Shown: positions 44,849 to 53,534 of the stretch, piece after piece | Layout: the number at the start of each line of letters is the position of its first letter | Position numbering within the stretch: position 1 is the stretch's first letter | Source: Streptococcus oralis | GTDB lineage: Bacteria > Bacillota > Bacilli > Lactobacillales > Streptococcaceae | NCBI RefSeq assembly: GCF_001578705.1 | Contig: NZ_KQ969037.1 | Location: 849,908 to 913,907 of the forward strand | Direction: 5' to 3' | Length of the DNA stretch: 64,000 bases | Translations under genes and position numbers: made by a program | Notes under the pieces: model-generated | Database searches by the model: none | What the model was told of the DNA's origin: nothing | The model's input: only the letters and a program-made list of their open reading frames with translations

Positions 44849-45730
44849 TTAAGCTTTACCTTCTGAACCGAATACGTCGATACGTTCTTCAACTGATGCT
44901 TGGATAGCTTTTACACCGTCAGCCAAGAATTTACGTGGGTCGAAGAGTTTCTTCTTGTCGTATTCTGCTTCGTTTGCTTCGTAGTCACGAGCAAATTTAC
45001 GAGTTGCGTTAGCGAATGCGATTTGGCATTCAGTGTTAACGTTAACTTTCGCAACACCAAGTTTGATAGCTGCTTGGATTTGATCATCAGGAATACCTGA
45101 ACCACCGTGCAATACGATTGGGAATCCTGGTACAGCTTCAGTCAATTTTTGCAAGTGGTCAAGGTGAAGACCTTTCCAGTTTGCAGGGTATGGACCGTGG
45201 ATGTTACCGATACCAGCTGCCAAGAAGTCGATACCAGTTGCAACCATTGCTTTAGCATCTTCGATTGGAGCCAATTCACCATCACCGATGATTCCGTCTT
45301 CTTCACCACCGATAGTTCCAACTTCAGCTTCTACTGATACACCATTTGCGTGAGCAAATTCTACAACTTTACGAGCTTTTTCAAGGTTTTCTTCAACTGG
45401 AAGGTGTGAACCGTCAAACATAACTGAAGTATAACCAACTTGAATACACTCAAGTGCATCTTCGTAGTGACCGTGGTCAAGGTGGATAGCTACTGGTACA
45501 GTGATACCCATTGATTCAACAAGGTTAGCGATCAAGTTGCGAGCAACTTTGTAACCACCCATGTATTTAGCAGCACCCATTGAAGTTTGGATCAAAACTG
45601 GAGCTTTTTTAGCTTCTGCTGCGCGCAAGATAGCTTGAGTCCACTCAAGGTTGTTTGTGTTAAATCCACCAACTGCATAACCGTTGTCACGAGCTGCTTG
45701 GACAAATTTTTCTGCTGAAACGATTGCCAT
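44849..45730 (-). CDS. fba: Class II fructose-bisphosphate aldolase
   Basis: The 293-residue zinc aldolase has IHLDHGHYEDAL (Zn His), EAEVGTIGGEED, GIGNIHGPYP and LHGGSGIPD. It is the glycolytic aldolase. Strongly biased codon use fits high expression, as do AGGAGG before the ATG and an extended -10 (TGATAAAAT) upstream. Confidence 0.97.
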   Translation of the reverse strand: MAIVSAEKFVQAARDNGYAVGGFNTNNLEWTQAILRAAEAKKAPVLIQTSMGAAKYMGGYKVARNLIANLVESMGITVPVAIHLDHGHYEDALECIQVGYTSVMFDGSHLPVEENLEKARKVVEFAHANGVSVEAEVGTIGGEEDGIIGDGELAPIEDAKAMVATGIDFLAAGIGNIHGPYPANWKGLHLDHLQKLTEAVPGFPIVLHGGSGIPDDQIQAAIKLGVAKVNVNTECQIAFANATRKFARDYEANEAEYDKKKLFDPRKFLADGVKAIQASVEERIDVFGSEGKA

Positions 45731-45869
45731 TTGTCAGGCCTCCTATATATTTTTTGGGACATCCCATTTACATTGTTCATTTTATCACTTTTTGATAAAA
45801 AAAGCTAGTTTTTCCCATACTTTAGATTGAATTTCTTCCCATCCAATCAATGTAAACCCTTTCTTCTCC

Positions 45870-47198
45870 TTAGTCCTGAGTGACTTTGGGATAACGTATG
45901 AAGAAGGTCAAGCAATCATCTTGCATCTCAAAATGATAAGGTAATTTCTCATGTTCTAATAAACTTTTGACCACAAAGAGCCCCATTCCAGACCCCTTGG
46001 CCTTGCGACTAGCATTTTCAGAAAAAGACTGAGCCAGTTTTTCTTGTTCTTCAGGACTACAGCTATTCTCGATAAAGAGTTCCCCTTCTCTCTCGCCGAT
46101 ACGAACCAAACCGCCTGGAGTGGAGTGCTTGATAGCATTGCTGATGAGATTCGATAGGATTAGTTTCATGACAGATGGGTTTATGTAAGCCTGCTGATGG
46201 GTTAGACTAATGTCTATCTGAAGTTTTCTTTCCTTGGCTAGTAAAGCATAATCCTTGACTAGACTTTGTGTCATCTGAAGGAGGTCAACCTCTTCTTTCT
46301 CCTCTCGCAATTCCTGTACAGAAGAAAGAGACAATATCTGGAGAACGTGGTGACTGAGGTCGTCCACAATCCCCAAGGCAACTCCAAGATAGTGGTCTCT
46401 ATCCTTGTAGCGACCGATATTTTCTTTCATATTTTCGATTAGGATTTTCAAACTAGCCAGAGGTGTTTTCAATTCATGAGAAGCTCCTCGAAGGAACTCA
46501 ACCTTCATCTTCTCCAGCTGGAGAATAGCTTCATTCTTCTCATGCAAGTCCTCAATAACTGTCAAAAGATGCTGGTAGAGGCTATTGATTTGTTCCTTGA
46601 GATCACCTATCTCATCCTTGGAAACCACACGTAATCGCACTTGGGCATCCAGATCCATCATCCGACGGGTCACACGCTTGATTTCCAAAATCGGTGCAAC
46701 AATGGTCCGAGCGTAGATATAAGCCACCAAGAGGGAAATCAGAAAGGATGCCAACAAGGTATAGGGAAGAAATTGAAGACTAATCTGCTCTGCTTCCTTT
46801 TGCAAGTCCATAGACGCTAGAAACTGGAGAGTCATCGTGCTACCATCTTGCGTTTTCACATCACGCTCCTCGATAAAGAGAGAGGTGGTCTGGCGGTCTG
46901 TGTCCAGAGGAAGGTTGTCCTTGACTTCTAACTTGTCCTCGGTCATCTCTCCCTTGACGGCTCCCTTGATATCACTAGTCTGGGAATACAAGTCTAACAC
47001 TTGTTCGATAGTTTGCCTATCCTTTCCCTCTAGGGACTGGGAAATAGCTGTCGCTTTCTGACCAATGGTTTCCTGACGATGGCTCAGATAAGTAGAGGGA
47101 AAGAGAAAATAAATGGCTAAATGAAGACAGACGACCAGAACACTAAAAATCGAGAAGGTATAGATAAATATCTTTGTAAATAAACCTGTTCGTTTCAT
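45870..47198 (-). CDS. vncS: Sensor histidine kinase VncS
   Basis: The 442-residue kinase has two membrane helices flanking an extracellular sensor region, a HAMP linker, the H-box RGASHELKTPLASLK and the ATP-binding motifs NLISNAIKHS and KGSGMGLFVV. It overlaps vncR by 4 bp. In pneumococcus VncRS responds to peptide exported by Vex; here the role follows from gene order. Confidence 0.92.
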   Translation of the reverse strand: MKRTGLFTKIFIYTFSIFSVLVVCLHLAIYFLFPSTYLSHRQETIGQKATAISQSLEGKDRQTIEQVLDLYSQTSDIKGAVKGEMTEDKLEVKDNLPLDTDRQTTSLFIEERDVKTQDGSTMTLQFLASMDLQKEAEQISLQFLPYTLLASFLISLLVAYIYARTIVAPILEIKRVTRRMMDLDAQVRLRVVSKDEIGDLKEQINSLYQHLLTVIEDLHEKNEAILQLEKMKVEFLRGASHELKTPLASLKILIENMKENIGRYKDRDHYLGVALGIVDDLSHHVLQILSLSSVQELREEKEEVDLLQMTQSLVKDYALLAKERKLQIDISLTHQQAYINPSVMKLILSNLISNAIKHSTPGGLVRIGEREGELFIENSCSPEEQEKLAQSFSENASRKAKGSGMGLFVVKSLLEHEKLPYHFEMQDDCLTFFIRYPKVTQD

Positions 47199-47851
47199 TT
47201 TCGCTCCAATTTATAACCAACATTGCGCACAGTGAGGATGCAATCCAAGTCTAGCTTTTTCCGCAGTTCCTTGATATAAACATCAATAACACGGTCAAAG
47301 GGGACCTCATCTGTCGCCTTCCAGACAGCATCGATAATCTGAGAACGAGTCAAGGCCCGTCCTTCATTTTTCACCAGATAGTCCAAAATTTCCAGCTCTT
47401 TAGCATTGATAGCCACTTCTTGACCTGCTAGGCTTGCACTGTAGCTCTCAAAATCCACCTTGGTATCCTTATAGGAGAAGATTCGCCCCGTATCGTAGTA
47501 GCGCTTAAAAATTGCATCCACCCTCACTTTTAAGAGAGACAGGGAGAAGGGTTTTTCCAGATAGCCATCAGCTAGCGAAGCAAAGGCACTCATCTTGTAT
47601 TCTTCATCCTGAAAGGCGGTTAGCATCAGGACAGGAACCTGACTGCTCTTACGAATCTCAGCTAGGACTTCTAAACCATTGAGCTTGGGCATCTGGATAT
47701 CCAGTAAAACTAGTGCTACTTCATAGCTGGAAAATTGTTCTAGGGCTTCTTCGCCGTCCGCAGCCTGAATGGTCTCATAACCACAATCTGTCAAATAGTC
47801 ACTGATCCCCTCGCGGATCATCTCTTCATCTTCTACAATTAAAATTTTCAT
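47195..47851 (-). CDS. vncR: Response regulator VncR
   Basis: The 218-residue OmpR-type regulator has a receiver domain (ILIVEDEE; phospho-Asp in LVLLDIQMP; PVLMLTAF) and a winged-helix DNA-binding domain. I chose the ATG at 47851, giving the known VncR length of 218 residues; a GTG 15 nt upstream sits too close to GGA to be the better start. It is separated from vex3 by a strong hairpin. Confidence 0.92.
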   Translation of the reverse strand: MKILIVEDEEMIREGISDYLTDCGYETIQAADGEEALEQFSSYEVALVLLDIQMPKLNGLEVLAEIRKSSQVPVLMLTAFQDEEYKMSAFASLADGYLEKPFSLSLLKVRVDAIFKRYYDTGRIFSYKDTKVDFESYSASLAGQEVAINAKELEILDYLVKNEGRALTRSQIIDAVWKATDEVPFDRVIDVYIKELRKKLDLDCILTVRNVGYKLERK

Positions 47852-47930
47852 AGAAAAATCTTTCACATTCCTTTAAATTTCTTGTAAATCTTTCTGTTTC
47901 ATCTCAATATGAAGATGAAATAGATAAAAA

Positions 47931-47975
47931 TGCTACCTATATTATACCCCATTTAGGGGAGAATAGGTAGCAAGT
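47931..47975 (-). terminator. Terminator between vex3 and vncR, with TATAAT in its loop
   Basis: TGCTACCTAT/ATAGGTAGCA perfect 10-bp stem (47931-47940 with 47963-47972) and a T-run. The loop holds a CCCC/GGGG mini-stem and a TATAAT (minus strand, 47941-47946). Confidence 0.75.
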
Positions 47976-47978
47976 TTT

Positions 47979-49358
47979 TTATTCGCTATCCAGCAAGAGC
48001 TCTTTGGGTTGTTTTCTAAGGAGATTGCTTGAAGCAAGCGCCATAACGAGAACCACTAGAACCAAGGCAAGAACAAAGACGATGATAAAGTCTGATGTCT
48101 GAATGGAAATGTCTAGGCTCGACAAGGTCTTGCTAAAGCCATCTACTTCTGCACCACCACCAAGGTTAGAGGCTTGAGCTGCCTTGCTGGCTTGCTTGGC
48201 AACACCTGAAGTGACATTGGCAAGGACGGTGTTTCCGATTGCACGAGCTGTATAGTTAGCTAGGAAGTAAGCAGAAATGAGAGCAGGGATGGCAATCAAG
48301 ATCGATTCGGTGATGAATTGACCCAAGATACTTGCCTGCTTGAGACCGATAGAGAGGAGAATTCCCACTTCCTTGCGACGGGCGTTGATCCAAAGACTGA
48401 GTAAGAGGGCAAGGAGAAGGACTGAGAAGCTCAAGCTACCCCAGAAAAGGAGGTTGGCCATCTTGTACATACCAGAGATGGATTGCTCTAGAGCTGGGTA
48501 GTTAGAGGAACTCTTCACAAGTGTGTAGCTTTTCCAGTTGATTCCACTGATACCATTCAATTCTTTCATGACATCATCCAAGTTCTTGTCTGCTGTTACA
48601 AAGAAGGTTGCGTCCCCATAAATGGCTGTGTCTTCTGTATAACCATATAGTTTAGCCGCCGTATGGATGTCTGTGATAGCTGTGTTTTCGTAAAGCTCTT
48701 GTGAGTAGGTAACTGCCGACTTATTGTGACCATCAAAGAGACCCTTGATTGTCACTTCGACTGTTTCCTTGGCACCTTTTTCATTATCTGCATCGTAGAT
48801 GTTGGAGTCCAGTTTAACCTTGTCCCCAATTTTCCAGCCGTGTTTGGCTGCCAAGTCCTTGTGCATAAGGATCTTGTCCTTGTCGTCGTTGGTTAAGTGT
48901 TCTCCCTCGACCAGTTTATAAGAACCAGAGACAAACTTGTCTTCTTTAGAGGAGTCATTGACACCTGTAATCATCAAGCTACTTCCAAACCGTTTGGCAC
49001 GGTCTGCAGTGAGATTTTTCTTGGTTTCTGGCGTTTCAATGAGTTCATATCCAGTCAAATCTCCAATGGCGTTGATGCGTTTAACATAAGACTCGATGGC
49101 CTTGTTTTCGGTGATTTTTTTGATATCCTCACCCTTGATATTCCCAGCACCTCGAGGCGTTCCTTGATTGACGCGACGATTGATTTGCATGGAGAAACTA
49201 TTGGTGATATTTTTAAAGGTCTCCTGAGAAGCCTTGGCAGTAGCTCCCTTGATCGACAAGCCGACCAAACTCAAGCTCGCCATGAGGAGAATAATCAGGA
49301 AGATAACAATCGATTTGAAAAACTTCCTTGTAACATAGGCAAATGCGTTGTGTAACAT
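47979..49358 (-). CDS. vex3: ABC transporter permease Vex3
   Basis: The 459-residue protein is a FtsX/MacB-type permease: one N-terminal membrane helix, a large extracellular domain (about residues 45-300) and three C-terminal helices. The ATG at 49358 follows AAGGGAACCT. Works with Vex1 and the ATPase Vex2, whose pneumococcal equivalents export the Pep27 peptide. Confidence 0.9.
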   Translation of the reverse strand: MLHNAFAYVTRKFFKSIVIFLIILLMASLSLVGLSIKGATAKASQETFKNITNSFSMQINRRVNQGTPRGAGNIKGEDIKKITENKAIESYVKRINAIGDLTGYELIETPETKKNLTADRAKRFGSSLMITGVNDSSKEDKFVSGSYKLVEGEHLTNDDKDKILMHKDLAAKHGWKIGDKVKLDSNIYDADNEKGAKETVEVTIKGLFDGHNKSAVTYSQELYENTAITDIHTAAKLYGYTEDTAIYGDATFFVTADKNLDDVMKELNGISGINWKSYTLVKSSSNYPALEQSISGMYKMANLLFWGSLSFSVLLLALLLSLWINARRKEVGILLSIGLKQASILGQFITESILIAIPALISAYFLANYTARAIGNTVLANVTSGVAKQASKAAQASNLGGGAEVDGFSKTLSSLDISIQTSDFIIVFVLALVLVVLVMALASSNLLRKQPKELLLDSE

Positions 49359-49403
49359 AGGTTCCCTTTCTAGATTTAATAATTCTATCAAAACAAGCTC
49401 ATC

Positions 49404-50051
49404 TTATTTTGTAGTATTGCGAGTTTCAGTCAGTTTCTTGTCCTTCAATTCAAGTGTAATATCTGACGCTTGTGCCACTTCTTTACTGTGCGTAACAACG
49501 ATGACACATTTACCTGTTTTCTCGGCAAGTGATTTGAGCAGTTCGATAATATCTCCAGCAGTTTTAGGGTCCAGATTTCCTGTTGGCTCATCAGCTAGAA
49601 TAACTGGAGCTTCTGATACCAAACTGCGAGCGATGGCAACACGTTGTTGTTGACCACCTGATAACTGGAGAACATTCCGCTTGATCTGACTTTCATCCAA
49701 ACCAAGCTCTAGAAGTGTATCCTTGCTTGCCTTTTTGTTGACCAAGCGGATATTTTCCAGTGGAGAAAGGTAATCAATCAAATTATAATTTTGAAAGACC
49801 AGAGAAATATGGTGCATGCGATGGTAAGAATAGCCTTTTTCGCGAATATCATTTCCTTCAAAGAGGATTGATCCTTCGACAGGACTATCTAGACCAGCAA
49901 GCAGAGACAAGAGAGTGGATTTTCCTGCTCCTGACTCACCAATGATACTATAAAATTTCCCGGGTTCAAAATTATACTTGATCTGATATAAAACTGCCTC
50001 AGCAGTGTTCTTATAACGGTAGGTAACATCTTGCAATTGTAATAAAGTCAT
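49404..50051 (-). CDS. vex2: ABC transporter ATPase Vex2
   Basis: The 215-residue MacB-type ATPase has Walker A GESGAGKST, signature LSGGQQQR and Walker B VILADEPTGNLD. AAGGAG precedes the ATG. Separated from vex1 by a BOX element and from vex3 by about 45 bp. Confidence 0.94.
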   Translation of the reverse strand: MTLLQLQDVTYRYKNTAEAVLYQIKYNFEPGKFYSIIGESGAGKSTLLSLLAGLDSPVEGSILFEGNDIREKGYSYHRMHHISLVFQNYNLIDYLSPLENIRLVNKKASKDTLLELGLDESQIKRNVLQLSGGQQQRVAIARSLVSEAPVILADEPTGNLDPKTAGDIIELLKSLAEKTGKCVIVVTHSKEVAQASDITLELKDKKLTETRNTTK

Positions 50052-50065
50052 GATTTCTCCTTCTT

Positions 50066-50179
50066 ATACTCAATGAAAATCAAAGAGCAAACTAGGAAGC
50101 TAGCTGCAGGTTGCTCAAAGCACAGCTTTGAGGTTGCAGATAAAGCTGACGCGGTTTGAATTTGATTTTCGAAGAGTAT
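50066..50179. repeat. BOX element (boxA-boxC type)
   Basis: The 114-bp block starts ATACTCAATGAAAATCAAAG and ends GATTTTCGAAGAGTAT, the pneumococcal BOX termini, with terminal ATACTC/GAGTAT inverted repeats. The inner part (GGAAGCTAGCTGCAGGTTGC... TGACGCGGTTTGAA) fits boxA plus boxC, with little or no boxB. It fills the vex1-vex2 gap exactly and shares one base with the vex1 stop codon. Confidence 0.92.
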
Positions 50180-51456
50180 TAACTAATAGATGATAAAATT
50201 TCCTTAGGCGACTTTCTAAATAAGAATAGGAAACAAAGGGCTACAGACAAGCAACCAATCAGGAGCAGAAAGACATAGGATTCTGCAAAAGATAAGATGC
50301 TGGTTGATAGACTGCTTGCTTTGGCTAGCGTGTCTTGTAAGGCTGCCTGATCTCCACTTGCTAGTACAGTTTGGAGTAGGTAAGTTGTGATTGCGGTTCC
50401 TGCAACAAATGCTGGAAGCAAAGCTCCGAGAGATACCAACATTACCTCTAAACAGAACTGTAGGAAGATCGAGCTCTTACCTTTTCCAAGCGCCAGAAGA
50501 ATCCCCACTTCGTAGACCCTTTCTCTCAACCAGAGAGACAAGACCAAAATTAAGGCTCCAGCTCCAGCTATCATGATCCCATAAAGGAAGATGGTGAGGA
50601 AGGTTTGGAAGGTAGCTACTGAGTCTTTGATTTGTTCAAAGGCCTTGTTTTCCTTCTCAACTTGGTATCCCTTATTTTCTAAGGCCAGGTTTTCCACCTG
50701 CTTCATGAGTCCATCCATTTCCTTAGGATTTTCTACATAGAAGCGCGCTGCACTAACTTGAGGTTCACTATTCCCCAAAAGGGTTTGGCTACTTTCATAG
50801 TCTGTAAAGACTTGGTTTTCACTGAAGTCAGAAGACAAGCCCGTGAACTTCTCTTGTTTTTTGCCAGAAAAGATGCCGACAATCTCAAACTCAACTGTTT
50901 GCCCTTTTCCAGCTTCTGACTGTCCAGCATCCAAGCCAATCTTGTCATGAAGCGAAAGACCGTTCTTCTTAGCCAACTCTTCGTGGATTAGGATTTTCTT
51001 AGCATCCCCTTTTTGAAGGTGTCGGCCTTCTTTTAGATTGAAAGCCGAACTAGTAAAGGTAACATCCTTGGATGAATCCTCAAGAGCCGTTAAGCTAACC
51101 AAGTTCTTGTCCGCGGCTGACAAATCATCGCGTTCTACGCTCTGCTCACCACTCACCGCTTCCTTGTCTTTTAATTTTGCGACCGTCTCGAGTTCAGGAG
51201 AGACATTTTCCAGTCCCTTAATCTTGCTAACGGATGCTAGGTCCGATAACTTGAAGGTTTGTCCATTTTCTATCTTTTTGATAGAAAAAGATGTATTGAG
51301 TGATTTGTAAAGATTGCTTTCTACTGTTTTGTTGGACTTCATCAGCGTCAAACAGGCTGAAATTCCGGCCAATAGGACCAATAAAATCAGAAATAAAATA
51401 AAACTTCTCAGTCGTTTTCTGCTGACATAAGCCCAAGCTCTTTGGATTGGATTCAT
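50179..51456 (-). CDS. vex1: ABC transporter permease Vex1
   Basis: The 425-residue FtsX/MacB-type permease has an N-terminal helix, a large extracellular domain and three C-terminal helices. GGAGG precedes the ATG at 51456. First gene of the vex operon. Its last codons abut a BOX element. Confidence 0.9.
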   Translation of the reverse strand: MNPIQRAWAYVSRKRLRSFILFLILLVLLAGISACLTLMKSNKTVESNLYKSLNTSFSIKKIENGQTFKLSDLASVSKIKGLENVSPELETVAKLKDKEAVSGEQSVERDDLSAADKNLVSLTALEDSSKDVTFTSSAFNLKEGRHLQKGDAKKILIHEELAKKNGLSLHDKIGLDAGQSEAGKGQTVEFEIVGIFSGKKQEKFTGLSSDFSENQVFTDYESSQTLLGNSEPQVSAARFYVENPKEMDGLMKQVENLALENKGYQVEKENKAFEQIKDSVATFQTFLTIFLYGIMIAGAGALILVLSLWLRERVYEVGILLALGKGKSSIFLQFCLEVMLVSLGALLPAFVAGTAITTYLLQTVLASGDQAALQDTLAKASSLSTSILSFAESYVFLLLIGCLSVALCFLFLFRKSPKEILSSIS

Positions 51457-51691
51457 TTGTCACCTCCATATTTGTAAGACTATTATAAAATCCAAATATG
51501 AAATGTTTATGAAATCAAAAAAATTTTTTGATTTATTTTTTGAAAAAATAAAGAAAGCTAGCAACTGCCAACTTTCTTCATATAGAACACGTTTTACCCA
51601 TCAAAAACCGACTCCATTCTATGATTGATGGTTCTTGATGCCGATAGCTTTCGATATCCAAAATGCCTTCTCTAGTCTTCTTTAGAAAAAC

Positions 51692-51717
51692 AAAAAGAGC
51701 TAGCCAAAGCTAACTCT
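51692..51717 (-). terminator. Terminator of tRNA-Leu
   Basis: Minus strand AGAGTTAGC/GCTAGCTCT hairpin followed by TTTTT. A second hairpin (51551-51578) lies nearer vex1; the rest of 51457-51691 shows no gene. Confidence 0.7.
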
Positions 51718-51724
51718 TACCCTA

Positions 51725-51810
51725 TGCGGAGAGAGGGACTTGAACCCTCACGACCTAAAGCGGTCACAGGATCCTTAGTCCTGCGCGTCTGCCAATTCCG
51801 CCATCCCCGC
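51725..51810 (-). tRNA. tRNA-Leu (AAG)
   Basis: 86-nt class II tRNA with a long variable arm: acceptor GCGGGGA...TCTCCGC, anticodon stem CAGGA/TCCTG with loop CTAAGGA (AAG), T-loop TTCAAGT, discriminator A. CCA is not encoded. Confidence 0.95.
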
Positions 51811-51890
51811 GTCGATTACTTTACTAGTATATCAACTTTCAAAATCTTTGTCAACACTTTTTTCAGATTTTTTTCATTAATTGAAATAAA

Positions 51891-52466
51891 TCATTCTATG
51901 ATTTCAGATAAGTTTTCATCAAGCAATTTAGCTCCCAAAGTATTTTTGAAATGCCCAAGAGCAAACTGATGATTTTCTGGCCAGATAGAAGCAACCGCAG
52001 GCTTGACAACCTCGATTTTATAACCTAAATTATAAGCATCAATAGCCGTATGAAGAACACAAATATCAGTCAGGACTCCAGTTAGGATGACTGTATCTAC
52101 ACGACGTTCCCGCAAACGGATATCTAAGTCCGTTCCTGAAAATGCTGAATAGTGACGTTTGTCCATCCAAAAGACGCGACTATCCGCCTCATGCTCAGCA
52201 TAAAAATCAGCTAGAGGGCCATAAAGGTTACGCCCACTAGTTCCGATGATGTTATGCGGTGGAAAGAGCTTGCTTTCTGGGTGGAATGTATCCTTCTCTT
52301 CATGAGCATCAATGGTGAAGAAAACATAGTCTCCACGATCAAAAGCCAGTCTGGTCACCTGAGCAATCGCCTCTGATATGGCTTGAGCAGGAGCACCTGC
52401 TGTCAATTTCCCCTGATCTGCTACAAAATCCTCTGTATAGTCAATTGAGATTAAAGCCTTTGTCAT
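51891..52466 (-). CDS. pncA: Nicotinamidase-like cysteine hydrolase
   Basis: The 191-residue isochorismatase-fold enzyme has the triad Asp9 (ISIDYTEDF), Lys in MDKRHYSAF and Cys in TDICVLHTA. It likely deaminates nicotinamide to nicotinate for NAD salvage. The start overlaps the codY stop by 1 bp (TAATG), so the two are cotranscribed, as in pneumococcus. Confidence 0.9.
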   Translation of the reverse strand: MTKALISIDYTEDFVADQGKLTAGAPAQAISEAIAQVTRLAFDRGDYVFFTIDAHEEKDTFHPESKLFPPHNIIGTSGRNLYGPLADFYAEHEADSRVFWMDKRHYSAFSGTDLDIRLRERRVDTVILTGVLTDICVLHTAIDAYNLGYKIEVVKPAVASIWPENHQFALGHFKNTLGAKLLDENLSEIIE

Positions 52467-53254
52467 TAGTAGTCCCTCTTTTTCACTTCCTCAAAGATAT
52501 CTGAAATCAATACTTTGAGATAGGTTCCCTTCATTCCTAGTGAACGGCTTTCAATAATTCCTGCCGACTCTAGCTTACGGAGAGCATTGACGATCACTGA
52601 GCGCGTGATACCGATACGGTCTGCAATGACAGATGCGGTCAATTGTCCTTCATTTCCATTTAGCTCAGATAAAATAGCTGAAACAGCACGAAGTTCTGAG
52701 TAGGAAAGGGTATTGACTGCCATAGTTACAGCCGTACGACGACGGATATTTTTCTCATCTTCTTCGCGTTGGAAGTTCAAGAGTTGAATTCCCACAACTG
52801 TGCTCGCAATCTCAACAAGAATCAAATCCTCATCTTCAAATTTCTTATCATTGCGCCAAATGATCAAGGAACCTAGGCGAATCCCTGATACATGAATGGG
52901 AGCAATGGTTGTCAAACCATCTGGAAAATCCGCACGGCTCTCTACAGGAAAAATGGTCAAATCATGTTCAACAGGAAGATTGGCTTCTGTATCATAGATC
53001 ATGTTTGCCCCTTGTACATAGTCATCTGGGAACGTCTTGGTTTGGAAAAACTGCTCTACACGGTCTGTATTAGTTTTATAGCGCATAAAGTAGCCCAAAA
53101 GACGGCCCTTGCTATTGACAATACAGGCATTGCAATCAATAATGTCTGCTAGTTGACGTGTAATGGCATTGTATGGAAGTTCATCCTGCATTTGCTCTTC
53201 TGAGCGTTTTAAAATTGATGTAATTTTTCTTGTTTTTTCTAATAAATGTGCCAT
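52466..53254 (-). CDS. codY: Global nutritional regulator CodY
   Basis: The 262-residue protein has an N-terminal GAF domain that binds branched-chain amino acids (and GTP in some species) and a C-terminal winged HTH ([26 protein letters not shown]). It represses amino-acid uptake and biosynthesis and, in streptococci, affects competence. A near-perfect CodY box sits just upstream of its -35, so autoregulation is expected. Confidence 0.97.
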   Translation of the reverse strand: MAHLLEKTRKITSILKRSEEQMQDELPYNAITRQLADIIDCNACIVNSKGRLLGYFMRYKTNTDRVEQFFQTKTFPDDYVQGANMIYDTEANLPVEHDLTIFPVESRADFPDGLTTIAPIHVSGIRLGSLIIWRNDKKFEDEDLILVEIASTVVGIQLLNFQREEDEKNIRRRTAVTMAVNTLSYSELRAVSAILSELNGNEGQLTASVIADRIGITRSVIVNALRKLESAGIIESRSLGMKGTYLKVLISDIFEEVKKRDY

Positions 53255-53280
53255 TTTTTACCTCGCATATAATCGCTTCC

Positions 53281-53325
53281 ATTATAACATAGAAAAGTCT
53301 TTATTTCAATAATTATCTGAAAATT
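53281..53325 (-). promoter_or_regulatory. codY promoter with CodY box
   Basis: Minus strand TTGAAA (53304-53309), 17-bp spacer, TATAAT (53281-53286). AATTATCTGAAAATT at 53311-53325 matches the CodY consensus AATTTTCWGAAAATT at 14 of 15 positions and abuts the -35. Confidence 0.85.
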
Positions 53326-53383
53326 GCTTATTGAATTGCAATTTTTAAAAGCAAAAATATTTTATAAAAATAGCAATTTTTTA

Positions 53384-53412
53384 TTGACATTCTGTTTGGA
53401 TTTTTATATAAT
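53384..53412 (+). promoter_or_regulatory. Consensus sigma-A promoter of a putative sRNA
   Basis: Perfect TTGACA (53384-53389), 17-bp spacer and perfect TATAAT (53407-53412) on the plus strand, pointing away from codY into a region with no ORF. Confidence 0.9.
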
Positions 53413-53418
53413 AATATT

Positions 53419-53533
53419 ATAAGAAGATGGATTAAAGTTCCCCTTCCCATCTCACCTTTCCTTTACTTTTATACATCTTCTTTTACTATCGGTCTCCTTA
53501 TATAAAAAAGCGATTCATTTTGAATCGCTTTTT
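53419..53533 (+). ncRNA. Putative trans-acting small RNA (about 115 nt)
   Basis: The transcript predicted from the consensus promoter runs to the terminator AAAAAGCGATTC/GAATCGCTTTTT (53505-53516 with 53522-53533). Near its 5' end AAGAAGATG (53421-53429) pairs with CATCTTCTT (53474-53482), presenting a pyrimidine-rich loop (about 53438-53466, containing CCCCTTCCC and CACCTTTCC). A single-stranded CTCCTT (53494-53499) is the exact complement of the Shine-Dalgarno core AAGGAG. No start codon with an ORF above 10 codons is apparent. The layout resembles streptococcal csRNAs, but the CiaR direct repeat is not seen. Confidence 0.7.
53505..53533. terminator. Shared bidirectional terminator (sRNA and DEAD-box gene)
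   Basis: 12-bp stem AAAAAGCGATTC/GAATCGCTTTTT with a 5-nt loop, U-runs on both strands. Confidence 0.85.
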
Positions 53534-53534
53534 C

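Noticed and set aside
47852-47866. GTG start for vncR
   Set aside because: GGA lies only 2 nt from the GTG; the ATG at 47851 gives the expected 218 residues.
53340-53384. CiaR-binding direct repeat before the sRNA promoter
   Set aside because: No TTTAAG-N5-TTTAAG pair is present, so I do not assign the RNA to the csRNA family.
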